Below, piece after piece: positions 1 through 8,927 of a DNA stretch of 64,000 nucleotides (within the stretch, counting starts at the first letter, position 1; every line of letters starts with the position of its first letter). The DNA comes from Acidimicrobiales bacterium. Its GTDB lineage: Bacteria; Actinomycetota; Acidimicrobiia; Acidimicrobiales; Iamiaceae. A model generated the notes under the pieces. That model was given only the letters and a program-made list of their open reading frames with translations, was not told where the DNA came from and made no database searches. The stretch spans positions 1-64,000 of the forward strand of contig JAOBWM010000063.1 of NCBI GenBank assembly GCA_025463365.1, given 5' to 3'. Made by a program: the position numbers and the translations under genes.

Positions 1-25
1 AGACGGAAACGAGGTACTGGGGCAT
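1..25 (-). CDS. N-terminus of a YCII-like protein (runs off window)
   Basis: Reading leftward from an ATG at 25, the first eight codons give MPQYLVSV, the usual opening of small YCII-related (DGPF-type) proteins. An AAGGAG ribosome site lies nine bases upstream. Only the first codons are in the window, so the family call rests on a short match and is tentative. The next gene on the same strand starts upstream at 515 and ends at 69. Confidence 0.4.
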
Positions 26-68
26 GGTGGGATTCTCCTTGACCCGAAGGTTCGATGGGGTCGGTTGG

Positions 69-515
69 TCAGTCGGCGAGTCGCCGGGCGAGGACGGGGA
101 CGACGATCGCGGCGGCGACGAGGTGCGCGAGCACGAGCCCGAGCTTGGTGCCCAGGGCGGGCGGGAGGGCGACCGAAGGGATGCAGGAGAGCACCGTGAG
201 GGCCGCGGTCACCTGGAGGAACCGACGGTGAGGGTGGGCGCTGCGCTTGTTGAACGAGCCCGCCAGCAGTCCGCCGATCACGGCCCCGAGGAAGGCCATC
301 TGCGCGAAGCCGAGCAGCGGGATCATCTCGCCGTCGATCTCGAACGAGACGCCGGCGGCGTGGACGGTGGCGGCGACCGCCGTCGTGACCGTGGCGGCGA
401 TCAGGCCGACACCGACGGTGACCTTGCGCAACGACGAGAGAGCGCGCGGCAGGGGCGAGGTCGTCGTCGACGCGTCGGGGGTGGAGGTCGTGGTCGTGGG
501 GGTGATGGCGGCCAT
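69..515 (-). CDS. Small four-helix membrane protein, DUF6069-like
   Basis: A 148-residue protein with a Thr/Ser-rich N-terminus and about four hydrophobic helices separated by short loops (a basic loop with RSAHPHRR near the middle). It ends in a basic tail. Length and layout resemble the DUF6069 family of actinobacterial membrane proteins, whose function is unknown. The ATG at 515 is chosen because GGAAGG sits about seven bases upstream; the reading frame continues further but that stretch has poor protein character. The gene reads toward the YCII-like gene at the window edge. Confidence 0.65.
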   Translation of the reverse strand: MAAITPTTTTSTPDASTTTSPLPRALSSLRKVTVGVGLIAATVTTAVAATVHAAGVSFEIDGEMIPLLGFAQMAFLGAVIGGLLAGSFNKRSAHPHRRFLQVTAALTVLSCIPSVALPPALGTKLGLVLAHLVAAAIVVPVLARRLAD

Positions 516-1120
516 GGAGGGTCCTTCCGGGTTCGACAGTGCCGATGCACTGCTCACCCTCTCCACGAACCGCATCGCCCAAATCGACACCCGCGCCGGA
601 GAAATCCCGGGAGTTCTCCCCGCCGGGCCACGATGCCCTGGTCGGGCAGCTCGATGGGGCGCCCTCGACCGGAGGGGGCACCGGGCGTGGCGACCTCGAT
701 CGGCCGGCGAAGGCGACGGGCGTGGGATCCCGGCGAGGCGGCCGGTGGGGGCGGGACCGTCGGCGATGTACACGCGTTGGTGCCTCGCCAGCGAGGGCTG
801 CGCGCGTCGCCAGGCCCAACGGCGCAATCGGGTGGGCGACCGTGTTGGTCGGGCCCCCGGCGGCGAAACCCACCGTCGCCGCCGGATCGTCGGGCCCAGA
901 GGGGTCCGACACAGCTTGCTCATACGGGTCGGCCGCTGAACATCTGCATCTTGCGCGGGACAGAGGCCATGACTTCGGTCGGCCAACAGCGGTTCGCGTT
1001 CATCAATGGCGAGACGCGGGCCCCCACGGCGAGTCCTCCTGGACGGCGAAGATGTGTCTCACCTGGGGGGCAGCGCCGCCGAGGCCGACGTGCAGTCGGT
1101 GATCGGGTGGTACGACCAGT
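516..1120. other. No convincing gene
   Basis: Every frame here is open because of the high GC content. The translations are rich in Arg, Pro and Gly and have no recognisable domain or ribosome site. It probably holds the upstream region of the membrane protein ending at 69 and decayed sequence. Confidence 0.5.
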
Positions 1121-1249
1121 TCAGCACCAAGTATTCGTCCGAGCTGACGTGTCGCTCGGAGCGGAAAGCTGGTGATCTTCGCTTGGCAATGCGACGACAG
1201 GGAGGAGGGCGACGGCAACGCTTGTTGCGATTCGTGCGGCCTTCTTCAT
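1121..1249 (-). CDS. Small exported peptide, coupled to the lipoprotein gene
   Basis: A 42-codon frame beginning MKKAARIATSVAVALL, a good Sec signal peptide, followed by a short polar tail ending NTWC. Its ATG lies one base after the TGA of the lipoprotein gene upstream (TGACATG), an arrangement typical of translational coupling. There is no domain. It may be a genuine small secreted peptide, or the start of a longer secreted protein cut short by a frameshift. No other frame downstream continues it convincingly. Confidence 0.4.
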   Translation of the reverse strand: MKKAARIATSVAVALLPVVALPSEDHQLSAPSDTSARTNTWC

Positions 1250-1250
1250 G

Positions 1251-1934
1251 TCAGAGGACCGCCTTTGCCAAAGGAGCGAGTTGCTCGGGCCCGAATGGCG
1301 GCGCATCGTCATCCTTCACTGACAGCCCTCGAATCGAGCCCTGCACGATCCGGCCGTATTGGTTGACGGCCTGGAACTGATAGGCACTAATGCCGGCAGT
1401 GGCGTCTCCAATCTGGTGGATGTAGATGTCGAGGCCATCGACGGTTGCGTGGACGGCAGCACCACTCTTCACTGCTGCTTCGGTGCCGGGCGGCATCGTG
1501 ATCGGCTCCGTGAGCTGCCTCCAGCTCAGGTTGAACGAGACCGACCCTCCTACAAACTGTGCGCTCACCAGCCGCTGCCCCGACTCGGTGAATGCGATTG
1601 TGCGGGTGGATCGGAATTCGCCCGGAATGGTGATCGCTTGGAGCACCGCGTCAACCTTGCCTTGGTCGTCGCGTGTGACCTTCTCTGGCACATCGACGTC
1701 GGTCGGCAATGGAGGAAGCGTCGTGCTTCCCTCCACCTTCGCAGTCGTCGTCGTGGTGGCAGCATCGCGCAGGAGGACCCAGTCGGCCGGCTCCTTGGGA
1801 GCCTGGCCAGACCCGAGAGGCTGCTGAGCCGTGGAGTTGTGGCTTGTCGCAACATGCGTGCTCGGGTTCGACCCGCACGCTGCCGCCGGAAGCACACAAA
1901 CCACCAAGCCGACAAAGGCGACTTTCGTCTTCAA
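1251..1934 (-). CDS. Secreted lipoprotein of unknown function
   Basis: A 227-residue protein with a lipoprotein signal peptide: a short basic start (MKTK), a hydrophobic stretch and a lipobox ending LPAAAC with Cys20. A Ser/Thr/Pro-rich linker follows, then a globular part of about 130 residues rich in beta-type sequence. No family is recognised. The start is TTG at 1934, preceded by GGGGATGG; no ATG is available in frame. A 42-residue exported peptide follows one base downstream. Confidence 0.6.
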   Translation of the reverse strand: MKTKVAFVGLVVCVLPAAACGSNPSTHVATSHNSTAQQPLGSGQAPKEPADWVLLRDAATTTTTAKVEGSTTLPPLPTDVDVPEKVTRDDQGKVDAVLQAITIPGEFRSTRTIAFTESGQRLVSAQFVGGSVSFNLSWRQLTEPITMPPGTEAAVKSGAAVHATVDGLDIYIHQIGDATAGISAYQFQAVNQYGRIVQGSIRGLSVKDDDAPPFGPEQLAPLAKAVL

Positions 1935-2183
1935 TTCGCCATCCCCATTCGCCTAGTCCGATCGCACGGCGAAGGTAGCCCGCTTCCCAAGATCTGTCCG
2001 GCAGAGGCTCAACGTACCCGGCATTCGGCCAAAAGTGGCTCCACGCGACTGGCCTGGGCCGGCGAGCACGGATGCTCGTGACGGTTGGAGTCTGGTAGTT
2101 GGGGTTGGTGCCGCCGGCGAGCAGGATGCGCTGGGGCGCCCCGGGTTTCGTGGAGGCAGCGATCCCACGGGAAAGGTGGAGTC

Positions 2184-2441
2184 ATGCCAGCCGTTAGCGC
2201 TGCACTCGTAGTTCCGCAAGCCTTCGATCAAGGAGCCAACTCCCAGGCGATCGAGCGTGTGGGGTGGGGCTTGGCGGCGAACGTGTTCGCCCTCGGCTCG
2301 CTCGTCTCGGGCAAGCTGCTGTTCACGTTCGTGTCGACGTTCCCGACACCCGGCACCTACGTGCTGACCGCTCGCTATGGGGGCGACGAGACCCATGCCG
2401 GTTCGGTGACGACCTCCGAGCTCGTCCAGACGATCACCTGA
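2184..2441 (+). pseudogene. Remnant of an Ig-like repeat surface protein
   Basis: The last 50 or so codons read as the end of a bacterial Ig-like repeat (PGTYVLTARYGGDETHAGS), the sort that occurs in tandem in large surface proteins. Upstream only a short stretch without signal peptide precedes it. An ATG at 2184 has AGGTGGAG nearby, so an 85-residue product is possible, but a single incomplete repeat without secretion signal looks like the 3' end of a lost gene. Confidence 0.4.
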
Positions 2442-2583
2442 GCTCGCCGACGAACAAGGAGCGGCGCAGCCAGCGAGCCATCGGCGGCACCGCATCCAAC
2501 TGCGGATCCGATGCTCGCGGAACGGGCGACTGGTACCTTCCCGGACACGCCACATCGTCTCGATGCTGCGGAAAGGGGGTCCG

Positions 2584-3696
2584 TTGTCGCTGGACACGAC
2601 GGATGACGTCGAATTGGTGGGGGTTTCCAAGCGATTCGGTGGCGTGACCGCGGTCGACCACATCGACCTGGCGGTGGGCGCCGGGGAGTTCTTCTCCCTG
2701 CTCGGGCCGTCGGGATCGGGCAAGACGACGTGCCTGCGGATGATCGCCGGGTTCGAGCAGCCGACCTCGGGCGAGGTCCTCCTGCAGGGACGCGACGTGG
2801 CCGGTCAGCCGGCGTACGAACGTGACGTGAACACGGTCTTCCAGGACTATGCGCTGTTCCCCCACCTGACCGTGGGCGAGAACGTCGAGTACGGGTTGAA
2901 GGTCAAGCGGGTCGCCAAGCCCGAGCGCCGGTCCCGAGCGACCGACGCGCTCTCGATGGTGCGGCTCGACGACTTCGGCACCCGCAAGATCAACCAGCTC
3001 TCCGGCGGCCAACGCCAGCGGGTGGCCCTCGCCCGGGCACTGGTCAACCGACCCAAGGTGTTGCTGCTCGACGAGCCGCTCGGCGCCCTCGACCTCAAGC
3101 TCCGCGAAGAGATGCAGCTCGAGCTCAAGCGCATCCAGGCCGAGGTGGGCATCACCTTCATCTACGTGACCCACGACCAGGACGAGGCCCTGGGGATGAG
3201 CGACCGGCTGGCGGTGTTCTCCGACGGCCGGCTCGAGCAAGTGGGGACGCCCGACGAGGTCTACGAGCGCCCGGCGTCCGCGTTCGTCGCTCGGTTCGTG
3301 GGCACGTCGAACGTGATCGAAGGCGACCTCGCCACGCGCCTGCGGGGCACCCCGGAGTCGTTCACCGTCCGACCCGAGAAGATCCGTGTCCTCTCGGTCG
3401 ACGTCGCGCCCGACCCCGGCGACGGCGAGATCCGCGCCACCGGGCGCATCCGGTCGTCTCGCTACCTGGGCGAGCGCACGCGCTTGCTCGTCGACCTCGA
3501 TGGTGGCGGCGAGATCCTCGCCGTCGAACAGAACCGCTCCACGTCCGATCCGGACGCGCGGAACCAGCAGGGCACGGCGGTGCGGTTGGCATGGGATCGC
3601 CGCCACGACCGCGTCCTGCCGAAGGGCGCCGACCAGCTCACCGACGAGCAGGTCACCGCCATCACCAGTGCCGGACCCACCCAGGAGGACCCATGA
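2584..3696 (+). CDS. potA: Polyamine-type ABC transporter ATP-binding protein
   Basis: The ATPase of a spermidine/putrescine-type importer, about 370 residues. It shows Walker A (GPSGSGKTT), a Q-loop (VFQDYALFPHLTV), the signature LSGGQRQRVALARAL, Walker B (VLLLDEPLGALD), the switch His in YVTHDQDEA and a C-terminal TOBE-type regulatory domain. A TTG at 2584 is preferred because AAAGGGGG lies just upstream; an in-frame ATG at 2563 lacks a ribosome site. Its stop overlaps the binding-protein start by four bases (ATGA), opening a four-gene operon. Function is firm at class level; the exact substrate is inferred from the family. Confidence 0.9.
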   Translation: MSLDTTDDVELVGVSKRFGGVTAVDHIDLAVGAGEFFSLLGPSGSGKTTCLRMIAGFEQPTSGEVLLQGRDVAGQPAYERDVNTVFQDYALFPHLTVGENVEYGLKVKRVAKPERRSRATDALSMVRLDDFGTRKINQLSGGQRQRVALARALVNRPKVLLLDEPLGALDLKLREEMQLELKRIQAEVGITFIYVTHDQDEALGMSDRLAVFSDGRLEQVGTPDEVYERPASAFVARFVGTSNVIEGDLATRLRGTPESFTVRPEKIRVLSVDVAPDPGDGEIRATGRIRSSRYLGERTRLLVDLDGGGEILAVEQNRSTSDPDARNQQGTAVRLAWDRRHDRVLPKGADQLTDEQVTAITSAGPTQEDP

Positions 3697-4880
3697 AGCC
3701 CTACAGGACGAAACGCCCGTTGGCCGTGCTCGCGATGGTCACGGTGGTGGCACTCGCCGCCGCGGGCTGCGGGAGCAGCGACTCCAACGCGAAGGACACC
3801 GCGAAGGCCCCGACCAAGCTCAGCAAAGGCGAGGGCGCGCTCAACATCATCGCCTGGGCCGGCTACGCCGAGGACGGCTCCAGCGACCCGAAGGTCGACT
3901 GGGTGTCGGCCTTCGAGAAGGACAGCGGCTGCAAGGTCAACGTCAAGATCGGCAACACCTCCGACGAGATGGTCCAGCTGATGAAGACGGGGCAGTACGA
4001 CGGCGTGTCCGCCTCCGGTGACGCAACGCTCCGCCTCATCGCCGGCGGCGACGTGGCCCCCGTCAACACCAAGTTGGTGAAGAACTACGCCGACATCTCC
4101 CCGTTCCTGAAGGACACGCAATACAACTCGCAGGACGGCGTCAACTACGGGATTCCGCACGGGTGGGGCGCCAACCTCCTCATGTACAACCCGGCGACGG
4201 TGAGCCCGGCCCCCACGTCGTGGTCGGTCGTGTTCGACAAGAACTCCCCGTACAAGGGCAAGGTCACCGCCTACGACTCGCCGATCTACATCGCCGACGC
4301 CGCGCTCTACCTGATGAAGCACGACACCAAGCTCGGGATCAAGGACCCGTACGCGCTGAAGCAGGACCAGTTCGACGCCGCGGTCAAGCTGCTGGAGACG
4401 CAGAAGGCGAACATCGGCGAGTACTGGTCCGACTACCTGAAGGCGGCCGACGCCTTCCAGAAGGGAAGCCTCGTGCTGGGCACCACCTGGCAGGTCATCG
4501 CCAACACGGTGGAGGGCGCGAAGGCCGGGACGGTGAAGACCATCCTCCCGAGCGAGGGGTCCACCGCGTGGTCGGACACGTGGATGATCTCCTCGAAGGC
4601 GAAGCACCCGAACTGCATGTACCGCTGGCTCGACCACATCACCTCGCCCTCGGTCCAGGCCCAGGTGGCCCAGTACTTCGGTGAAGCCCCCGCCAACCCG
4701 AAGGCCTGCACCGAAACCGAGAAGGGCTTCTGCGACCAGTTCCACGCGACCGACGCCGACTTCGCCGCCCAGCTGCACTACTGGACCACGCCGACGAAGA
4801 AGTGCCTCGACGGCAGTGGTGACGACTGCATCGACTACCAGCAATGGACCAAGGCCTGGAACGACCTCCGGGGTTCCTGA
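3693..4880 (+). CDS. potD: Polyamine-type ABC transporter substrate-binding lipoprotein
   Basis: A 395-residue extracytoplasmic binding protein. The signal peptide ends in lipobox AAAGC with Cys26, so it should be lipid-anchored outside the membrane. The mature part has the PotD/PotF pattern (NIIAWAGYAEDG near the N-terminus, PHGWGANLLMYNP in the middle). Start ATG has AGGAGG five bases upstream and overlaps the ATPase stop. It should deliver a cationic amine to the two permeases encoded directly after it. Four extra cysteines near the C-terminus may form disulfides. Confidence 0.88.
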   Translation: MKPYRTKRPLAVLAMVTVVALAAAGCGSSDSNAKDTAKAPTKLSKGEGALNIIAWAGYAEDGSSDPKVDWVSAFEKDSGCKVNVKIGNTSDEMVQLMKTGQYDGVSASGDATLRLIAGGDVAPVNTKLVKNYADISPFLKDTQYNSQDGVNYGIPHGWGANLLMYNPATVSPAPTSWSVVFDKNSPYKGKVTAYDSPIYIADAALYLMKHDTKLGIKDPYALKQDQFDAAVKLLETQKANIGEYWSDYLKAADAFQKGSLVLGTTWQVIANTVEGAKAGTVKTILPSEGSTAWSDTWMISSKAKHPNCMYRWLDHITSPSVQAQVAQYFGEAPANPKACTETEKGFCDQFHATDADFAAQLHYWTTPTKKCLDGSGDDCIDYQQWTKAWNDLRGS

Positions 4881-4884
4881 CCCG

Positions 4885-5784
4885 GTGACGGCCCCGCCCT
4901 CGACGATCGCGCCGCCCCCTCCTCGCAAGGGGATCGGGCGGCGCGCGTCGCGGGTGCTCTCGCGCCACCCCCGCCTGGAGCTCGCGAGCCTGCTTGGAGC
5001 TCCGCTGACCTGGCTGGTGCTCGTCTACCTGGGATCGCTCGCCGCGCTCCTGGTGACCGCGCTGTACACGACCGACCCGTTCACCGGGAACCTCGTGCAC
5101 ACCACCAGCACGACGAACCTGCACGAGCTCGTCACCAACCGAACGCTTCGCGTCGTCACCCAGCGCACGGTCGGCGTGGCGTTCGCGGTCACCGTGATCG
5201 ACCTCGCGCTCGCGCTCCCCATCGCGTTCTTCATGGCCAAGGTGGCCTCGCCGCGGACCCGGCGGGCGCTCGCGGTGGCGATCGTGCTGCCCCTGTGGGC
5301 GAGCTACCTGGTGAAGGCCTATTGCTGGCGGGTCATCCTGGATCCCGAAGGCGGCGTCTTGAGGAAGGCGTTCGGCGTCTCACCCGGGTTCGGGGTATCC
5401 GGCGCGGTGGTGGTGCTCGCCTACTTGTGGCTGCCCTACATGGTGCTTCCGATCTATGCCGGCCTCGAGAAGCTGCCGAACTCCTTGCTCGACGCCGCGG
5501 GCGACCTCGGGAGCCGCCCGGTCGGGACCTTCCGGTCGGTCGTGCTGCCGCTGCTCAAGCCGGCGATCCTCGCCGGTGCCGTCTTCACCTTCTCGTTGTC
5601 GCTCGGCGACTACATCACCGTCCAGATCGTGGGCGGCAAGGCCCAGCTGATCGGCAACGTCGTCTACCGAGACTTCGGCGCCGGCCTGATCCCGGGAGCT
5701 GCCGCGTTCGCCATCGTGCCGATCCTGATCATGGTGGCGTTCCTCCTCATCGTCCGGCGCAGCGGCGCGCTGGAAAACCTCTGA
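4885..5784 (+). CDS. potB: Polyamine-type ABC permease, PotB-like
   Basis: A 299-residue inner-membrane permease with about six helices and the binding-protein-dependent transport EAA-type loop (DAAGDLGSRPVGTFRSVVLPLLKP), which contacts the ATPase. It starts at GTG 4885, four bases after the binding-protein stop; a proline-rich 35-residue cytoplasmic N-terminus precedes the first helix. It shares one base with the next permease gene (TGATG), so the two are surely co-translated. Confidence 0.88.
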   Translation: MTAPPSTIAPPPPRKGIGRRASRVLSRHPRLELASLLGAPLTWLVLVYLGSLAALLVTALYTTDPFTGNLVHTTSTTNLHELVTNRTLRVVTQRTVGVAFAVTVIDLALALPIAFFMAKVASPRTRRALAVAIVLPLWASYLVKAYCWRVILDPEGGVLRKAFGVSPGFGVSGAVVVLAYLWLPYMVLPIYAGLEKLPNSLLDAAGDLGSRPVGTFRSVVLPLLKPAILAGAVFTFSLSLGDYITVQIVGGKAQLIGNVVYRDFGAGLIPGAAAFAIVPILIMVAFLLIVRRSGALENL

Positions 5785-6593
5785 TGCTCGTCTCCACGCC
5801 GGCTCGCTGGGTCCTCCGTGGCCTCACCGCCCTGGTGCTCGCGTTCCTGTACGTGCCGCTGGTGGTGATCGCGGTCCTCTCGTTCAGCTCCTCCAAGTCG
5901 TTCACCTGGCCACCGCCCGGCTACAGTACGAAGTGGTGGCACGCCGCGGCCCGGGCGTCGGGCCCGCGCGAGGCGCTGCTCACCTCGTTGCGCGTCGCCG
6001 CTCTCGCCACGGTGGTGGCGCTCGTCCTCGGAAGCCTGGCCGCGTACGCGGTCAACCGCTTCCGCTTCTTCGGCCGCGACACCGTGTCGCTGCTCATCCT
6101 GTTGCCGATCGCGCTGCCCGGCATCGTCACCGGCGTCGCCCTCAACGCCGCCTTCCGCCAGGTCGGGCTGGACCTCGGCTACCTCACGATCGTGCTGGCC
6201 CACGCCACCTTCTGCATCGTGGTGGTGTTCAACAACGTGGTCGCCCGCCTCCGACGGCTCGCACCCAACGTCGACGAGGCATCGGCGGACCTGGGGGCCG
6301 ACCTGTTCCAGACGTTCCGGTTCGTCACCTTCCCGCTGATCCGCTCGGCGCTCGCCGCCGGCGGCCTGTTGGCGTTCGCCCTCTCGTTCGACGAGATCGT
6401 GGTCACGACGTTCACCGCCGGTCCCGGCGACCAGACCCTGCCGCAGTGGATCTTCAACAACATGTTCCGACCCAACCAGTTGCCGATCGTGAACGTCGTG
6501 GCCGTGGTGGTCATCACCCTGTCGATCATCCCCGTGTACATCGCCCAACGCCTCAGCAGTGACCCCACCGGCGGCCTCGCCCCGAACGAGTAG
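5784..6593 (+). CDS. potC: Polyamine-type ABC permease, PotC-like
   Basis: A 269-residue permease, second membrane subunit of the importer. It has six hydrophobic helices and the EAA loop DEASADLGADLFQTFRFVTFP, close to classical PotC. The ATG overlaps the stop of the PotB-like gene by one base. It ends the importer operon; the next gene starts 265 bases downstream with its own ribosome site. Confidence 0.88.
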   Translation: MLVSTPARWVLRGLTALVLAFLYVPLVVIAVLSFSSSKSFTWPPPGYSTKWWHAAARASGPREALLTSLRVAALATVVALVLGSLAAYAVNRFRFFGRDTVSLLILLPIALPGIVTGVALNAAFRQVGLDLGYLTIVLAHATFCIVVVFNNVVARLRRLAPNVDEASADLGADLFQTFRFVTFPLIRSALAAGGLLAFALSFDEIVVTTFTAGPGDQTLPQWIFNNMFRPNQLPIVNVVAVVVITLSIIPVYIAQRLSSDPTGGLAPNE

Positions 6594-6858
6594 CGCACCG
6601 AGGAGCCGAAGGGCCGGAACCAGGTCGGTCCGCGTCGATCCCGCGAGGAGGCAGTCGGGCGTCGGGTGTGGGCCTAGGAGAACCGCGCCGCGTAGGGGCC
6701 GGAGGTGAGCACCATGAGGGCGAACACCTCGGAGGGTTGCGTGGCGCCGGCCTCGAGGAGGGAGACGGTGTTCGTGAACTCGGCCTTCCCGATGCTCAGC
6801 GGTTTGGCGATCGGCGGGGCGGGCAGTGCCGGGCGACATCCCGCGATAGGAGGCACTG
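6594..6858. other. Intergenic region after the importer operon
   Basis: No convincing gene. A minus-strand frame of 60 codons (6674-6856) ends with a plausible-looking stretch (SLLEAGATQPSEVFALMVL) but lacks a start signal and cannot be assigned; it could be a gene remnant. Confidence 0.35.
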
Positions 6859-7830
6859 ATGGTCGACCGATCCCCCCAAAAGAAGAGCCGTCGCCAGGCG
6901 CTTGCGGCCACCGGCGGCGCCGTGGGCGGCGTGCTCCTCGCTGCGTCGCCTCTGTTCGATGGGGCAGCGGGCGCCGCCGCGTCCGTCGCCTCGGAACACC
7001 ACCACGGCCACCTGCCGGTCCACGACATCGAGGAGATCGTGGAGGCCGAGGGATCGGTCAGCGGCGGGGTCTTGAGCATCGGCATCTCGCGCGACGACAT
7101 CGGCGATGTGAAGGGCCCGATGGGGGTCACGTTCACGCCTGCCTTCGAGGTGGACGGGACGCTCACGTTCCAGCCGCTTCACGGCGGACGGGCCTTCTTC
7201 AACGGTGACCTCGCATTGAAGGTCGACGAAACGAACCCGGTCATCGACGCGATCATCGAGAACGACCTCGTCTTCCAAGCCTTCCACCAGCACTACGACG
7301 ACATGGATCCGCAGATCTGGTTCATCCACTTCCGCGGCACGGGAACGCCGCGCAAGTTGGCGCGCAGCGTCCGCAAGGTGCTCGCCGCGACCTCGACGCC
7401 GCTGCCCCAGACCCCGCCCGAACACCCCACCACGAGTCTCGACCCGGATCGTCTCGCAGCCATCCTGCACGGCGACGCTGAGGTCGGCGACGAAGGGGTC
7501 GTGACGGTGACGGTCCCCCGAAACGACACGATCGTCGTGGACGGCATCCAGGTCTCACCGGAGGCCAACATCTCCACCGTGATCGAGATCAAGCCGCTCG
7601 ACTTCGTCGGTCACGTTGCCGCCGTCGCCCCGGACTTCTCGCTTCGGAGCGACGAGATCCAACGGGTCGTCGCCACGATGCGGAAGGACGCCTTCCACGT
7701 CGGCTGCCTCTACAACCAGGAGACAGCCGAGACCCCGCAGCTGTACTTCGCCCACATGGTCAAGGTCGGTGAGCCCTACGTCCTCGCCCACGAGATCCGT
7801 AGGGCCCTGGACCACACGCGCAGCGCCTGA
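6859..7830 (+). CDS. DUF1259 (LppY/LpqO-like) exported protein
   Basis: A 323-residue protein with a Tat-like leader (SRRQALAATGG, then a hydrophobic stretch and Ala-rich cleavage region). The mature part holds two copies of the DUF1259 fold, seen as repeated patterns ISRDDIGDVKGPMGVTF and VPRNDTIVVDGIQVSPE about 140 residues apart, and His-rich segments (EHHHGHLPVH, FQAFHQHYDD). LppY/LpqO proteins are exported in mycobacteria and have no settled function. The start is well supported by AGGAGGCACTG before ATG. Confidence 0.8.
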   Translation: MVDRSPQKKSRRQALAATGGAVGGVLLAASPLFDGAAGAAASVASEHHHGHLPVHDIEEIVEAEGSVSGGVLSIGISRDDIGDVKGPMGVTFTPAFEVDGTLTFQPLHGGRAFFNGDLALKVDETNPVIDAIIENDLVFQAFHQHYDDMDPQIWFIHFRGTGTPRKLARSVRKVLAATSTPLPQTPPEHPTTSLDPDRLAAILHGDAEVGDEGVVTVTVPRNDTIVVDGIQVSPEANISTVIEIKPLDFVGHVAAVAPDFSLRSDEIQRVVATMRKDAFHVGCLYNQETAETPQLYFAHMVKVGEPYVLAHEIRRALDHTRSA

Positions 7831-7973
7831 GCCTGCGAGGGCCACGTCTGGGCCATGCGACGCGTGCTGGGGCCGAGGCGCGATCGGAACGGACCCTCAT
7901 CCACCCAGGGGTGGAGGCAAGGTTCGAGCCGTGGGCTGAGTCGCCCGGTCGCCACGGGGTGCACCATCGAGCC

Positions 7974-8927
7974 ATGACCGATTTCGAAGTCGATGACGAA
8001 GTGGTGACCGTTGCCGGGTTGCGCAAGAGCTACGGGGATCGCGTGGTGGTCGATGGGCTCGACCTTGCGGTCCGAACGGGTGAGATCGTCGGGCTGATCG
8101 GCGCCAACGGCGCCGGAAAGACGACCACCGTCGAGTGCATCCAAGGCTTGCGTCGCCCCGACGCGGGGACGCTGCGCGTGTTCGGCATGGACCCGATGAC
8201 CCAAGGGGTCCGGGTGCGACGCCTGCTGGGGAGTCAACTGCAGGACGCATCGCTGCCTGACCGCCTGCGGGTCGCCGAAGCCGTCGACCTGTTCGACGAG
8301 GCGCGATTCGGCGACGGCGCGGACCTCTTGGAGGAGTTCGGGTTGGCCGCCCGGCGACGGTCACCGTTCGCTGCATTGAGCGGTGGGGAACGGCAGCGGC
8401 TGTTCCTGGTGCTGGCGTTGCTCAACCGGCCCCGGCTGGTCATCCTCGACGAGCTCACCCAGGGACTCGATCCCGCCGGGCGCCGCGACGTGTGGGCCGC
8501 GGTCCAGCGCCTACGTCGGAGCGGACGAAGCGTGCTGCTCGTCACCCACGAGCTCCAAGAGGCACAGGTCTTGTGCGACCGCGTGATCGTGATGGGCGCC
8601 GGACGAGTCCTCGACGTGGGGACACCGACCGAGCTCGTCGCCCGTCACGGCGGCCACATCACGATCCGATTCTCGCTACCGGACAGCAACCCGGCACCGT
8701 CGAGCCTCGATCAGGTGCAGGGCGTCCACGAGGTGATCGTCGATCGAGCGACGATCACCATCAACGGCGACCGCGAGTGCATCGTCCACGTCGGCGCCGC
8801 GCTCGCGGCGCAGGGCTTGTTCCCTGCAGATCTGACCGTCGACTCGCCCGACCTCGAACAGGCTGTGCTGCGCATGCTCGTCGACGCAGAACCTGTTGCC
8901 GGCGATCTGGTCGTGACGACATGTTGA
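7974..8927 (+). CDS. ABC exporter ATP-binding protein
   Basis: A 317-residue ATPase of the drug/antibiotic-efflux (CcmA/NatA) type. Walker A GANGAGKTT, signature LSGGERQRL, Walker B LVILDELTQGLD (Leu-Thr instead of the usual Pro) and switch His in LLVTHELQEA are present. A C-terminal domain of about 90 residues follows. The ATG at 7974 begins just ahead of the ABC domain. Its end overlaps the permease start by seven bases, and a two-component system follows, suggesting an exporter regulated by that kinase-regulator pair. Confidence 0.85.
   Translation: MTDFEVDDEVVTVAGLRKSYGDRVVVDGLDLAVRTGEIVGLIGANGAGKTTTVECIQGLRRPDAGTLRVFGMDPMTQGVRVRRLLGSQLQDASLPDRLRVAEAVDLFDEARFGDGADLLEEFGLAARRRSPFAALSGGERQRLFLVLALLNRPRLVILDELTQGLDPAGRRDVWAAVQRLRRSGRSVLLVTHELQEAQVLCDRVIVMGAGRVLDVGTPTELVARHGGHITIRFSLPDSNPAPSSLDQVQGVHEVIVDRATITINGDRECIVHVGAALAAQGLFPADLTVDSPDLEQAVLRMLVDAEPVAGDLVVTTC

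Noticed and set aside
24-1175. A 383-codon plus-strand frame across the left end
   Set aside because: Arg/Gly/Pro-rich translation with no motif, antisense to the membrane protein gene; a high-GC shadow.
4681-4884. Upstream extension of the PotB-like frame
   Set aside because: Overlaps the binding-protein gene and is Pro/Arg/Ser/Thr-rich; GTG 4885 gives the normal permease start.
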